Origin: Caryophanales bacterium UBA4951
GTDB lineage: Bacteria > Bacillota_I > Bacilli_A > RFN20 > CAG-826
Length of the DNA stretch: 16,126 nt
Reading direction: 5' to 3'
Assembly: GCA_002397465.1 (NCBI GenBank)
Contig: DHAP01000054.1
Span: 1-16,126, forward strand
The notes under the pieces were generated by a model. The model saw only the letters and a program-made list of their open reading frames with translations. It was not told the origin of the DNA and ran no database searches. Of this stretch, positions 1-7,128 are shown piece after piece (positions within the stretch are counted from its first letter, which is position 1; each line of letters opens with the position of its first letter). Position numbers and translations under genes: made by a program.

Positions 1-80
1 TCGCTAGAAAATACTATAAAACAAAAGATTGTAAAGTTTTTATCAACTTATTGATTATTGGTAATCGCCAGGAGCCCGCT

Positions 81-101
81 CGCGCGTACGCGCACGCATA
101 T
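81..101. other. 21-bp alternating pyrimidine-purine tract with GC palindrome
   Basis: Every base from 81 to 101 alternates pyrimidine-purine, beginning CGCGCGTACG. A perfect 12-bp palindrome, GCGCGTACGCGC, lies at 82-93. The flanks are AT-rich, so the tract stands out in composition. Alternating CG/CA/TA runs are the classic sequence type able to adopt Z-DNA under negative supercoiling, and the palindrome could also be a protein site. No gene is visible in 1-207 apart from this tract and the terminator at 142-189. Function is not known from the sequence. Confidence 0.5.
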
Positions 102-141
102 TAAATTAATGATATATGAGTATTTTCAGCCATAGTCGAAG

Positions 142-189
142 AAAAAAGCAGCGTCTTATCATGGCTTATTCATCCATGAGGACGCCGCT
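142..189 (-). terminator. Rho-independent terminator of the yhaM operon
   Basis: Reading the minus strand, a 9-bp stem (AGCGGCGTC with GACGCTGCT, one G-U pair) encloses a second 6-bp stem (TCATGG with CCATGA) and a 9-nt loop. Six T residues follow (complement of 142-147). It begins about 19 bases after the yhaM stop codon. There is no T run in the other direction, so it acts only on minus-strand transcription. Confidence 0.85.
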
Positions 190-207
190 AAGAGATCGAA
201 GGCCTTT

Positions 208-1152
208 TTATTTCCCTTTGGTGTACAAGGGAAGATAGAAGTAACGGTCATCAAAGGCAAAGACTTTCTGGGTCCACTCCCCTGGAGTCACGCCTTGATA
301 GGCTTTGTCGAGGATGTTCATCTTGGCATCGAAGTCATCGATCATCGACAAAGCCAAGGCCTCGCGGGTCTCTGGTGGGACCGGTGAACCATATTCGGCC
401 TTGTTATGGTGCGAAAGGACCATATGTTCCATGAGCAAAGGAATCTCCCCTTCCATCTTCAGTTCGTCCGCGGCCTCTTTGACCATGGCCTGCATGATGG
501 AGATATGACCGATGAGTTTGCCCTCAAGGGTGAACTTGGTGGCCACGGGCCCCGACAGTTCGACGGTCTTGCCGATGTCATGGATCAGACATCCGGCGAT
601 GAGGACGTCCCTGTTCAAAGAGGGATAAAGCTTGGACAAACTCTCCGCCGCATCCGCCATGCAAAGAGAATGAAATAAAAGTCCAGAGGCGAAGTTATGA
701 TGATTTCTGACCGCGGCCGGATAATCCAGATAAGCCGCATAGTTCTTTTTGACGAGGTACTCGGTCAGTTTCTTGACGTCCTCGTTCTTTAAGGAAGCGA
801 GATAGGCGTTGAGTTTCTTTTCTAGCTCGGTCTTTGGGACTGGCGAAGAGGGGACGAAACGTGTGAAGTCGATATTGTCTTGGCTTAGTGGGCGCCCATC
901 CATGATCTTCATCTGCAGGGCGTTCTTGTAGGAGATGACCTCCGCTTCGACCTCGACGATGTTGCCTGGGACGAAGAGTTCCTCGTCTCCCGGGGCCACG
1001 TCCCACTTTTTGGCGTCCATGGTGCCGGTCGCATCCTGAAAGTTGACCGTCAGATAGCTTCTTGAGCCCGTGGTCACGCCCTTAAGGCAGCCATTCACCA
1101 AAAACTGGGCGATGATATGGTCGCCGTCTTCTAACTCTGATATTGTCTTCAT
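208..1152 (-). CDS. yhaM: 3'-5' exoribonuclease YhaM (OB-fold plus HD domain)
   Basis: A 314-residue protein, the same length as B. subtilis YhaM. An N-terminal OB-fold nucleic-acid-binding domain (about residues 10-90) is followed by an HD metal-dependent phosphohydrolase domain (about 150-290). Metal-ligand candidates are H161 (LLFHSL), the H191-D192 pair in LIHDIGK, H216 in GHISIM and H248-H249. The stretch HHNFASGLLFH...LIHDIGKTVELSGP is typical of this family. YhaM degrades RNA, and single-stranded DNA in vitro, from the 3' end in a Mn-dependent way in the cytoplasm. Its ATG overlaps the recX stop codon as ATGA, and the SD GAGGA lies within the end of recX. It is the last gene of the minus-strand operon and is followed by a strong terminator. 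Confidence 0.93.
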   Translation of the reverse strand: MKTISELEDGDHIIAQFLVNGCLKGVTTGSRSYLTVNFQDATGTMDAKKWDVAPGDEELFVPGNIVEVEAEVISYKNALQMKIMDGRPLSQDNIDFTRFVPSSPVPKTELEKKLNAYLASLKNEDVKKLTEYLVKKNYAAYLDYPAAVRNHHNFASGLLFHSLCMADAAESLSKLYPSLNRDVLIAGCLIHDIGKTVELSGPVATKFTLEGKLIGHISIMQAMVKEAADELKMEGEIPLLMEHMVLSHHNKAEYGSPVPPETREALALSMIDDFDAKMNILDKAYQGVTPGEWTQKVFAFDDRYFYLPLYTKGK

Positions 1153-1937
1153 AGATATTCCTCCAATATGCGCTCGATGTCCTCACTCTTATACCCTTTT
1201 GAGGCTAAGTAGAGGAAACACTTATTCTTAAGCTCATAGCCATTATACTTTCTTGAGTAACGTTTTATGAGAATAGACGCAACTTTCTCCAATTCTTTTT
1301 GGCTTTTCTCTCTGTCTTCCTTATATGAGGAGACGGCTAATGAGGCCACTTCATAACTGAATCCGCGCCTTGATAAGGCGTCGATGCCTTTTCTTTTCTT
1401 CATTTCCAAAGTCAAGGAAGGATATCGCCTTTCGATCATCTCCGCGGCCTTTTTGGCCTTTGTGGGCTCATGGTCGAATTTCAGTTTTGAGACGATATCA
1501 GGATCAACTCGATGCTTATTGAGCAAGCCATCCTCTATCCTCTTCTTGCCATAGTTCTGGGCGTCCATGCTCTCGAGGTAATTATCGGCGAATTCCTTGT
1601 CGTCCAATAACCCGGCCCCTTTAAGCCTTTTGATGATGTCATAGACGCTTCGATCATGAGGGCGTTTGGTAAAGAGCTTATCCATCACGTCTTTCTCGCT
1701 GTAACAGCCCTTGATGGCTAGTGATAGGCCATAAGAATATAAGGCTGACTCATTGATCAAACCCTTAAGATGAAGATAGTCATCTTCGCTAAGCTCTTTC
1801 CCAACGTATAAAGGAACCTCGGTATAGGCATCATCATCAAGGACCATCTTCTCGGTGGACGAAAAAACGATGACATGACGCCCCTTCTTATCGGTTTTAA
1901 TCGAAGATATCAGTCTACCAGTTCTTTTTGATGGCAC
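1149..1937 (-). CDS. recX: RecX regulatory protein
   Basis: RecX proteins bind RecA filaments and modulate recombination and SOS activity. This product is built from repeated three-helix modules, seen for example in ALYSYGLSLAIKGCYSEKDVMDKL, IIKRLKGAGLLDDKEFADNYLE and KRIEDGLLNKHRVDPDIV; the phrase GLLDDKEFADNY is characteristic. An N-terminal beta-rich stretch (KGRHVIVFSSTEKMVLDDDAY) resembles B. subtilis RecX. I chose the GTG at 1937 (262 residues, family about 264) because GAGG lies 9 bases upstream. An ATG at 1976 in the same frame would run deeper into the glycosyltransferase gene. With the GTG start it overlaps the end of the upstream gene by 23 bases. Its stop overlaps the yhaM start, so the two are probably co-translated. 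Confidence 0.85.
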   Translation of the reverse strand: MPSKRTGRLISSIKTDKKGRHVIVFSSTEKMVLDDDAYTEVPLYVGKELSEDDYLHLKGLINESALYSYGLSLAIKGCYSEKDVMDKLFTKRPHDRSVYDIIKRLKGAGLLDDKEFADNYLESMDAQNYGKKRIEDGLLNKHRVDPDIVSKLKFDHEPTKAKKAAEMIERRYPSLTLEMKKRKGIDALSRRGFSYEVASLAVSSYKEDREKSQKELEKVASILIKRYSRKYNGYELKNKCFLYLASKGYKSEDIERILEEYL

Positions 1938-3093
1938 GTTCGTATACCTCGTGGACGCTCTCATAGAATCTCTCAAGCGAATATGGCTCGAGACCCTTGA
2001 TGGCGTTTTCCTTGATGCTCTTACTTTTAGTGGGGCTCAAGGCGATTATGCCCTCCAGCTTCTTCCCGAAATCATCCTCATCAAGGAAGAAATAGCCGTT
2101 CTCGCCGTCTTTTATCGTCCCTAGCAAGGTATCGTCATAACGGGCCAATAACACCAATGACGAAGCCATGGCCTCCATGAAGGTGAGGCCCTGGGTCTCG
2201 GTGATTGAGGCGGAGACGAAGCAATTGCCTAATTGGTAATAATATGGGACATCATCAGGATTCACCGGACCCGCGAAGACAACTTTCTCGTTGATGCCCA
2301 AGGAATGGGATAGTTCCTGCAGCTCTTTTAAGGCCGGCCCCCCGCCGACGACGAGGAAGATTGTCTTGCTGTCGGGGTTGTCCTTCAAAAATTTCGCATA
2401 GCCCCTTAAGCAGACGTCGATGCTCTTTTCTTTGGCGACCCTTCCTAAGGAAAGGATCACGTAATTATCTTTGCCGATGCCATATTTCCTCTTTAAGGAG
2501 TTGACGACGTCCTGGTTGATGTTTTCTTTCTTGAAGGCGCTGAAATCGATGCCTGTCGGGATGACGTTCATGTAGGCGTCGACGCCGATCGAACGCATAT
2601 ACTCTTTGATCTTCTCGCTTGGGGTGATGAATTCATCAGCCGATCTCGATTTATAACGGACGTAGCCCCTGACTAAGCCCTTCGCGGCCCTATCGAGGAT
2701 GAATCCCCTCGTCGCGTAATAGGTGTAATCCTCCATCATCGTGTGGAAGGTGTAGACGGAAGCGCAATGCAAAAGGTTCGAGGCGATGAAGCCGAACTGC
2801 CCGACTCCGGCGTCGGTCTGGATGTGAATGACCTCAGGCTGGAATTCCCTGATGATCTTCATCGCGTCCTTGTTATAGAGCCCAGCCACCCGGTAGCCAT
2901 AAAGTTTCTTCATCTCGACTCCGGGGATGCGAAGGATGTCTTTCTCATAGCTGATTTCGGTGTTATAGGGATTCGTGGTCACGACGAGCATCTTGTCGCC
3001 GTGGTCGACGAAAGTATGGTAAAGGTTGCGGGCGCTCGTGGCGACGCCGTTGATCTCTGGCGGATAGGTGTCTGAAAAGATGGCTGCCCTCAT
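1915..3093 (-). CDS. GT4-family glycosyltransferase, probably diacylglycerol glycosyltransferase
   Basis: A 392-residue GT-B retaining glycosyltransferase. The N-terminal acceptor domain opens with a glycine-loop motif, DTYPPEINGVATS (residues 8-20). It also has HIQTDAGVGQFG (90-101) and YTFHTMMEDYTYY (114-126), a pattern found in glycolipid-forming enzymes of the alpha-monoglucosyl-diacylglycerol synthase type. The C-terminal donor-nucleotide domain has SLGRVAKEKS (215-224) and the E-x7-E motif (E299 and E307 in ETQGLTFME). It is expected to act at the inner membrane face, transferring a sugar from a nucleotide sugar to diacylglycerol or a related lipid. The exact acceptor is inferred. The start ATG overlaps the stop of the membrane protein upstream (ATGA) and has no clear SD of its own, pointing to translational coupling. 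Confidence 0.85.
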   Translation of the reverse strand: MRAAIFSDTYPPEINGVATSARNLYHTFVDHGDKMLVVTTNPYNTEISYEKDILRIPGVEMKKLYGYRVAGLYNKDAMKIIREFQPEVIHIQTDAGVGQFGFIASNLLHCASVYTFHTMMEDYTYYATRGFILDRAAKGLVRGYVRYKSRSADEFITPSEKIKEYMRSIGVDAYMNVIPTGIDFSAFKKENINQDVVNSLKRKYGIGKDNYVILSLGRVAKEKSIDVCLRGYAKFLKDNPDSKTIFLVVGGGPALKELQELSHSLGINEKVVFAGPVNPDDVPYYYQLGNCFVSASITETQGLTFMEAMASSLVLLARYDDTLLGTIKDGENGYFFLDEDDFGKKLEGIIALSPTKSKSIKENAIKGLEPYSLERFYESVHEVYERAIKKNW

Positions 3094-4541
3094 TTGATTT
3101 CAATAGAGTCCCAGTCCTGGCTCTTTTTCTCCTTGTCCGGCTCTTTCTTCTTGTTTTTGAGGCTGGTGTCACTCACCGCGTCATCGCCGGTTTCCTGCCC
3201 CCATGGGGTGAAGCTCTTGAGCTTCTTTTGGATCTCTTTCCTTGAAAGCTGCTTGGTCTCGTAAAGGGTGTCGACCGTCTTCTTTCTTTCGTCATATGTC
3301 ATGAGCTGGATATCGACGAAGGTCTGACGGTTGGCGTAATGGTAATCCTCTTTGGGCTTGGAACGATACAAAGCCGCGACAAAGCCGGAGACGACCACCA
3401 CGATATGGAAGGTCGCGACACGCCAAATGATCTGGGCGGCGGCGATGTTGGCGGAGGCGCTTCTGGTGATGACGACGCCGGCGCTGGTGATCGTTTGGGT
3501 CTCGATGTAGAAGCCTTGGAAGATGGCGTTGAAGACCAACTCCGAAACACCGGCGCTGCCAGGTAGAGGAATCAGTCCAGAGACCATCTGATGGAAGGAG
3601 CTCTTGAAGCAGGCATCCATCATCCTCGAAAAGGAGAAACCCTCATCGGGGCCATAGGCGCTCAAAGCCAGACCTGCGAAATAAGGGATCGAGAAACGGA
3701 TGAGGAGAACGAGGGTGAACAAAAAGAAAATCAGCAAAGTGACTGGGATGTTAGCCTGAAGACGCTTGAGCTCGATTTTGAAGTTTTCGACCTGGACCCT
3801 GAGGTTCTCGCGTGACTTGTCGGGGTTCTTGATGATCTTGATCTTGGCCAAGAAGCCGATGCCATAGTGCATGATGAAGTTGTGGAAACGATGGGAATAG
3901 CTCATGAGGAAGAGCAAGAGGATGACTCCGAGGTTAAGGCAGAACCCGAGGATGATCAAAGGGACGATGGTTATCTCCCCGTTCCAGTCCCCGATGTGGA
4001 AGCCTGGGATCGTGAAACTTTTAATCGAGGCGATGGTGTTCCACTCGAAAGCGATGGAGACGATGTCAAAGGCGATCAGAGACACCTGATAAAGAATGAA
4101 CCACATGACCATGATGGACGCGGCGTTTGACACTTCGATGCCCTGCTTCTTCATCGTGTAGACCTGCATGACCTGCCCGCCGCTCGCGCCTGGGGTGACC
4201 GCGCTATAGAAAGCCCCAATCAAAGAATTGGCGACGCCCTGGTGGAGGTAGTAATGTCTCGTATATAGACGGCAGAAGACCTGAATGATGATGCCGTCTA
4301 ACAAATATGAAAGAATCACGAGGATTGCAATGCATAAAAGCCACCATGGGTTGGAGCCCCCGATGGCGTTCCCGATCAATAAAGAGCCGGAGGCGATGTC
4401 CCCATCGCCGGCGGAATATAGAGACAAGAGCAAAGACAAGGCGGTCAATATCAAAACAAGCATCACCGAGATGATGTAGCTTTTCGCGCCCTTTTTCTTT
4501 TTGGGGTTATTATCGCCTTGATATGGCCTTGAATCGTCCAT
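3090..4541 (-). CDS. LPG-synthase TM-type (YbhN/UPF0104) integral membrane protein, possible lipid flippase
   Basis: A 483-residue multi-pass protein of the lysylphosphatidylglycerol synthase transmembrane-region family. Hydrophobic segments are visible near residues 21-42, 66-90, 143-165, 190-213, 266-289 and 373-392, with weaker ones between. Family signatures are TPGASGGQ (116-123) and PLPGSAGVSE (325-334). There is no C-terminal aminoacyl-transfer domain; the last 90 or so residues are a charged, Lys/Asp-rich, probably cytoplasmic tail. Members are thought to move lipids across the membrane; transport of the glycolipid made by the next gene is my inference. The ATG has no recognisable SD, only TTCTTTATAA before it. 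Confidence 0.8.
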   Translation of the reverse strand: MDDSRPYQGDNNPKKKKGAKSYIISVMLVLILTALSLLLSLYSAGDGDIASGSLLIGNAIGGSNPWWLLCIAILVILSYLLDGIIIQVFCRLYTRHYYLHQGVANSLIGAFYSAVTPGASGGQVMQVYTMKKQGIEVSNAASIMVMWFILYQVSLIAFDIVSIAFEWNTIASIKSFTIPGFHIGDWNGEITIVPLIILGFCLNLGVILLLFLMSYSHRFHNFIMHYGIGFLAKIKIIKNPDKSRENLRVQVENFKIELKRLQANIPVTLLIFFLFTLVLLIRFSIPYFAGLALSAYGPDEGFSFSRMMDACFKSSFHQMVSGLIPLPGSAGVSELVFNAIFQGFYIETQTITSAGVVITRSASANIAAAQIIWRVATFHIVVVVSGFVAALYRSKPKEDYHYANRQTFVDIQLMTYDERKKTVDTLYETKQLSRKEIQKKLKSFTPWGQETGDDAVSDTSLKNKKKEPDKEKKSQDWDSIEIK

Positions 4542-4552
4542 TTATAAAGAAG

Positions 4553-4581
4553 AGTCTAAAGACTCTCGTCTATTGTATCAA
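4553..4581 (-). promoter_or_regulatory. Possible promoter for the flippase-glycosyltransferase-recX-yhaM operon
   Basis: On the minus strand TTGATA (4576-4581) and TAGACT (4553-4558) are separated by 17 bases. The -10 lies inside a perfect 16-bp palindrome (AGAGTCT-AA-AGACTCT, 4551-4566), which could be an operator or a weak hairpin. A start site placed from this -10 would leave a leader of only about 5 bases before the ATG at 4541. The operon could instead be read through from the metallophosphoesterase 50 bases upstream. Confidence 0.35.
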
Positions 4582-4591
4582 ACTTTTATTG

Positions 4592-5452
4592 CTAAGCCTT
4601 GCTTTTTATCGTGACGCTCAAAAGGGTGGCTGGGCAGTTGTAACGAAGAGGCAGTGAATACGAATATCCTAGGCCGTTGCTGACATAGAGTGATTTATCG
4701 CCATCGCTGTAGGATCCCGATATGTATTTGGTCCATGGGTAGCAGGCGACTCTCCAGCCCGCCACATTGACCTGTCCGCCATGGGTATGGCCGCTGAAAG
4801 TGACGTCGTAGCCTTCATCCTTGATGATGTCAAAATACTCAGGACGGTGACAGACCATAAGGTTCAGTTTGCTCGTGTCGAGAGATGATGACATGCAGTC
4901 CAACTGGTCTGGGACATCACCATAGTAAGTGCCTAGAAGCAAAGGGTCTCTCCCTTTGCCAGCCGGGTCCCTTATCCCTGAAATAACGAGGTTATTGCCT
5001 AAATCGACGGAGTTTTCATAAAGATAGACCCCGCCATTCTCGTTGAATATCGAATACTCTTTTTCTCTTATCTCGTCTGGGGCGTGACGTTCATGGTTCC
5101 CATCGACGTAATAGAAAGGATAGTTCTTGCTCTTGAAGTGGGCGGCTAGCTCAGTGACGTTCGTGTAGTCCTTCGTATGGTCATCGACCATGTCGCCGCT
5201 GATGACGATTATGTCGGGGTTCTCTGCGTCGATAGCCTCGATGAGGTTTGTGTTTTCATAGTCCAAAGAATGGTTATGGATATCGCTTAAATGGACGATT
5301 TTATATGGAGAGCCAGTATATTTGTCACTCGTGTAGGCGTAATCAACGACCGTCAAAACGTCTTTGTTGGCCGCATACATCGATAAGCCGGTTATCGACC
5401 CAGCCATCATGACTATCGAGAGGATTCTAAGGACGATCTTCGTTTTCTTCAT
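4592..5452 (-). CDS. Membrane-anchored calcineurin-type metallophosphoesterase (YkuE/YaeI-like)
   Basis: A 286-residue protein with a basic N-terminus and one hydrophobic segment (about residues 7-27), which is a membrane anchor or uncleaved signal, so the catalytic domain should face outward. All metallophosphoesterase motifs are present: D57-x-H59 (SDIHN), G86-D87 (SGDMVD), G118-N119-H120-E121 (GNHE), H202 (CHRPE) and G221-H222-x-H224 (GHTHGGQ). They bind a dinuclear metal centre. In YkuE/YaeI-like members the known or proposed substrates are phosphoesters of lipids or cell-envelope material; the substrate here is unknown. It lies 50 bases upstream of the flippase/glycosyltransferase genes on the same strand, which fits an envelope role. 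Its own SD is poor, and a small leader ORF overlaps its start codon. Confidence 0.85.
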   Translation of the reverse strand: MKKTKIVLRILSIVMMAGSITGLSMYAANKDVLTVVDYAYTSDKYTGSPYKIVHLSDIHNHSLDYENTNLIEAIDAENPDIIVISGDMVDDHTKDYTNVTELAAHFKSKNYPFYYVDGNHERHAPDEIREKEYSIFNENGGVYLYENSVDLGNNLVISGIRDPAGKGRDPLLLGTYYGDVPDQLDCMSSSLDTSKLNLMVCHRPEYFDIIKDEGYDVTFSGHTHGGQVNVAGWRVACYPWTKYISGSYSDGDKSLYVSNGLGYSYSLPLRYNCPATLLSVTIKSKA

Positions 5453-5487
5453 GGGCCTATTATCGTCCTCTTTCGTCTCTTGTCCAT
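5449..5487 (-). CDS. 12-codon leader ORF overlapping the metallophosphoesterase start
   Basis: A perfect SD, AGGAGG (complement of 5495-5500), lies 7 bases before an ATG at 5487 that opens the peptide MDKRRKRTIIGP. Its TGA stop overlaps the ATG of the metallophosphoesterase as ATGA. The downstream start has only a distant AGAGGA, 13 bases away and inside this ORF. Ribosomes would therefore probably load here and re-initiate at the main gene. It could alternatively be the original N-terminus of the main gene after a frameshift. Too short for homology; half of the residues 3-8 are basic. Confidence 0.45.
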   Translation of the reverse strand: MDKRRKRTIIGP

Positions 5488-5523
5488 AACTAGGCCTCCT
5501 ATTGCCTATTCATTTATCCTTCA

Positions 5524-5532
5524 TGATAAGAT
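5524..5532 (+). promoter_or_regulatory. Possible extended -10 promoter for the Gfo/Idh oxidoreductase
   Basis: TGATAAGAT fits an extended -10 (TGn followed by TAAGAT at 5527-5532). No good -35 is seen at 17 bases; TTGCCT lies at 19. Start of transcription would fall almost on the ATG at 5540. Confidence 0.3.
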
Positions 5533-5539
5533 AGAGGAA

Positions 5540-6520
5540 ATGAAAAACCTAAACGTCGGAATGATCGGCGCCGGAGGCATCGCCAAGAAGCTTGCCGCCA
5601 CCATCGAGAAGCTGGATGGTTTCACCAACTACGCCATCGCCTCAAGGAGCCTCGATAAGGCCACCGCCTTCAAAAACGACAATTACTTTACGAAAGCCTA
5701 TGGTAGCTACGAGGAGCTGATGGAAGACGAGAACGTCGATCTCGTCTACATCGCCACCCCTCATAGCGAGCATCACCGCAACATGCTACTGGCCCTTAAG
5801 CACCATAAGCCCGTCCTCGATGAAAAGGCCTTCACCACCAACGCCATAGAAGCCAAGGACATCATCGCAAGGTTTGAGAAAGAGAATCTCTTCCTCACCG
5901 AGGCTATTTGGACCCGCTACATGCCTAGTAGGAAGATCATAGACGACATAATCAAAGAGAATCTGATCGGCAAGATAAGCTTGCTTGAGGCCAATCTTTG
6001 CTATCCGAATAAATCCCACGCCCGCTTAAATGATCCTAATCTTGCCGGCGGAGCTTTGCTTGACATGGGCATCTATCCTCTTACGTTTGCCTTGATGGCC
6101 CTAGGAAGCTATCCAGACAAAGTCGAGGCTACCTGCCTAAAAAGCGAGACCGGCGTCGATGAGACAACCTTCATGAGACTGAGCTTCCCCTCGAATGTTG
6201 AGGCCATCCTCTACACCTCGATGGATGTCTCAAGCGATAGAACCGGATATATCTATGGAGATAACGGCTACATCAAAGTGTTCAACATCAATAATCCCGA
6301 AGCCATCGAAGTCCACGCAAAAGATCAGTCCTTAGTCAAGCGCGTCGAGATCAAAGAAGACGTCAATGGCTACGAATATGAACTCTACGCCTGCAAAAAG
6401 GCTCTTGAAGAAGGCGAACTCGAATGCCCGGAAATACCTCATTCTGACATCATCAAAGTCATGGAACTATTGGATGAGATAAGAAGAAAGATCGACCTCC
6501 GTTATCCTTTTGAGCGATAA
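5540..6520 (+). CDS. Gfo/Idh/MocA-family NAD(P)-dependent oxidoreductase
   Basis: A 326-residue protein with an N-terminal Rossmann fold, where the dinucleotide loop is VGMIGAGGIAKKLA (residues 6-19). A C-terminal alpha/beta substrate domain follows. The conserved region ATPHSEHHRNMLLAL...VLDEKAFTTN matches the EK-P/A-FT catalytic-lysine motif, and LTEAIWTRYMPS is typical of the dihydrodiol-dehydrogenase-like subgroup. It probably oxidises or reduces a sugar or polyol in the cytoplasm; the substrate cannot be told. I chose ATG 5540 because the homology begins there. A TTG at 5480 in frame would add 20 residues with no family resemblance. The purine stretch AGAGGAA directly abuts the ATG, so spacing to an SD is unusually short. 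It is divergent from the metallophosphoesterase. Confidence 0.85.
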   Translation: MKNLNVGMIGAGGIAKKLAATIEKLDGFTNYAIASRSLDKATAFKNDNYFTKAYGSYEELMEDENVDLVYIATPHSEHHRNMLLALKHHKPVLDEKAFTTNAIEAKDIIARFEKENLFLTEAIWTRYMPSRKIIDDIIKENLIGKISLLEANLCYPNKSHARLNDPNLAGGALLDMGIYPLTFALMALGSYPDKVEATCLKSETGVDETTFMRLSFPSNVEAILYTSMDVSSDRTGYIYGDNGYIKVFNINNPEAIEVHAKDQSLVKRVEIKEDVNGYEYELYACKKALEEGELECPEIPHSDIIKVMELLDEIRRKIDLRYPFER

Positions 6521-6555
6521 AACAAATCTAGCAAACAATATTTTCAATGTCGCCA

Positions 6556-6586
6556 TTGACTTAGAGTTGACTCCAAGTCCTACAAT
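6556..6586 (+). promoter_or_regulatory. MerR-family-type promoter with operator dyad
   Basis: TTGACT (-35, 6556-6561) and TACAAT (-10, 6581-6586) are separated by 19 bases, too long for unaided sigma-70 initiation but typical of MerR-regulated promoters. A 22-bp dyad fills the spacer: GACTTAGAGT (6558-6567), TG, ACTCCAAGTC (6570-6579), with a single mismatched pair between the 10-bp arms. The arrangement closely resembles TTGACT-n19 promoters activated by MerR-like regulators of reductase and flavodoxin genes in Bacillota. No merR-type gene is in the window. The SD GGAGG (6593-6597) would lie at or near the 5' end of the transcript. Confidence 0.78.
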
Positions 6587-6603
6587 GGGCTCGGAGGCAA
6601 AAT

Positions 6604-7128
6604 ATGGCTGACACAATTTTGGTCTATTTTTCGAAAGACGGGGAAAACTATTTCCCCGGCGGAATCAAAGAAATTAAAGAGGGCAATTGCAAACTGCTCG
6701 CCAAGGAAATCATCAAATCGCTGGGCATCCCTTCTTTTGAGATCGTCCCCGAGCAACCATATCCAAACGGATATCAGGCTTGCGTCAAACAAGCGGCCCT
6801 TGAAGAGAAAAACAAGGATTATCCCACTTATAAAGAAGACGTCAGCATCGATGGGTATAAGAACATCGTCCTTTTGTTCCCCTGCTGGATGGGCACTTAT
6901 CCAAGGCTGATTGCGGCCTTCCTTAAGAACCACGACCTAAAGAACAAAAACATCCTGCCCATCGTCTCCAATGAAGGAAGCGGACTAGGGCATTCATTAA
7001 AAGACTTGAAGGACAACACCCCGGCGAACATCCTCTCTGGGATCGAATTCAAAGGCCATGAGGTAGCGAAGAGAAGTGACGAAATCGTCGCATCAATCGC
7101 CAAACTCATGGAAGGGAGCGCCCTATGA
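6604..7128 (+). CDS. Flavodoxin-family protein (Flavodoxin_4-like)
   Basis: A 174-residue alpha/beta flavodoxin-like protein. The FMN phosphate-binding loop is recognisable at residues 8-15 (YFSKDGEN, a variant of the YS-x-T/G-GNT loop). IVLLFPCWMGTYPRLIAAFL (about 90-109) matches the second flavin loop, with W-M-G-T near the isoalloxazine ring, and the C-terminal GSGLGHSLKDL is typical of this family. It should carry low-potential electrons or reduce small molecules in the cytoplasm. It is the first gene of a four-gene operon behind a MerR-type promoter, with a GGAGG SD 6 bases before ATG. Its TGA overlaps the start of the next gene. Confidence 0.85.
   Translation: MADTILVYFSKDGENYFPGGIKEIKEGNCKLLAKEIIKSLGIPSFEIVPEQPYPNGYQACVKQAALEEKNKDYPTYKEDVSIDGYKNIVLLFPCWMGTYPRLIAAFLKNHDLKNKNILPIVSNEGSGLGHSLKDLKDNTPANILSGIEFKGHEVAKRSDEIVASIAKLMEGSAL

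Noticed and set aside
1..207. CRISPR, tRNA or partial gene at the left end
   Set aside because: No direct repeats, no cloverleaf and no open frame with coding character; only the alternating tract and a terminator are supported.
3339..4479. Several plus-strand ORFs of 60-90 codons opposite the flippase gene
   Set aside because: They are low-complexity, Asp/Glu- or Gly-rich shadows of the minus-strand membrane protein; none has an SD or a recognisable domain.
6521..6555. Terminator after the Gfo/Idh gene
   Set aside because: No stem-loop with a T tract is visible, so read-through into the redox operon cannot be excluded.
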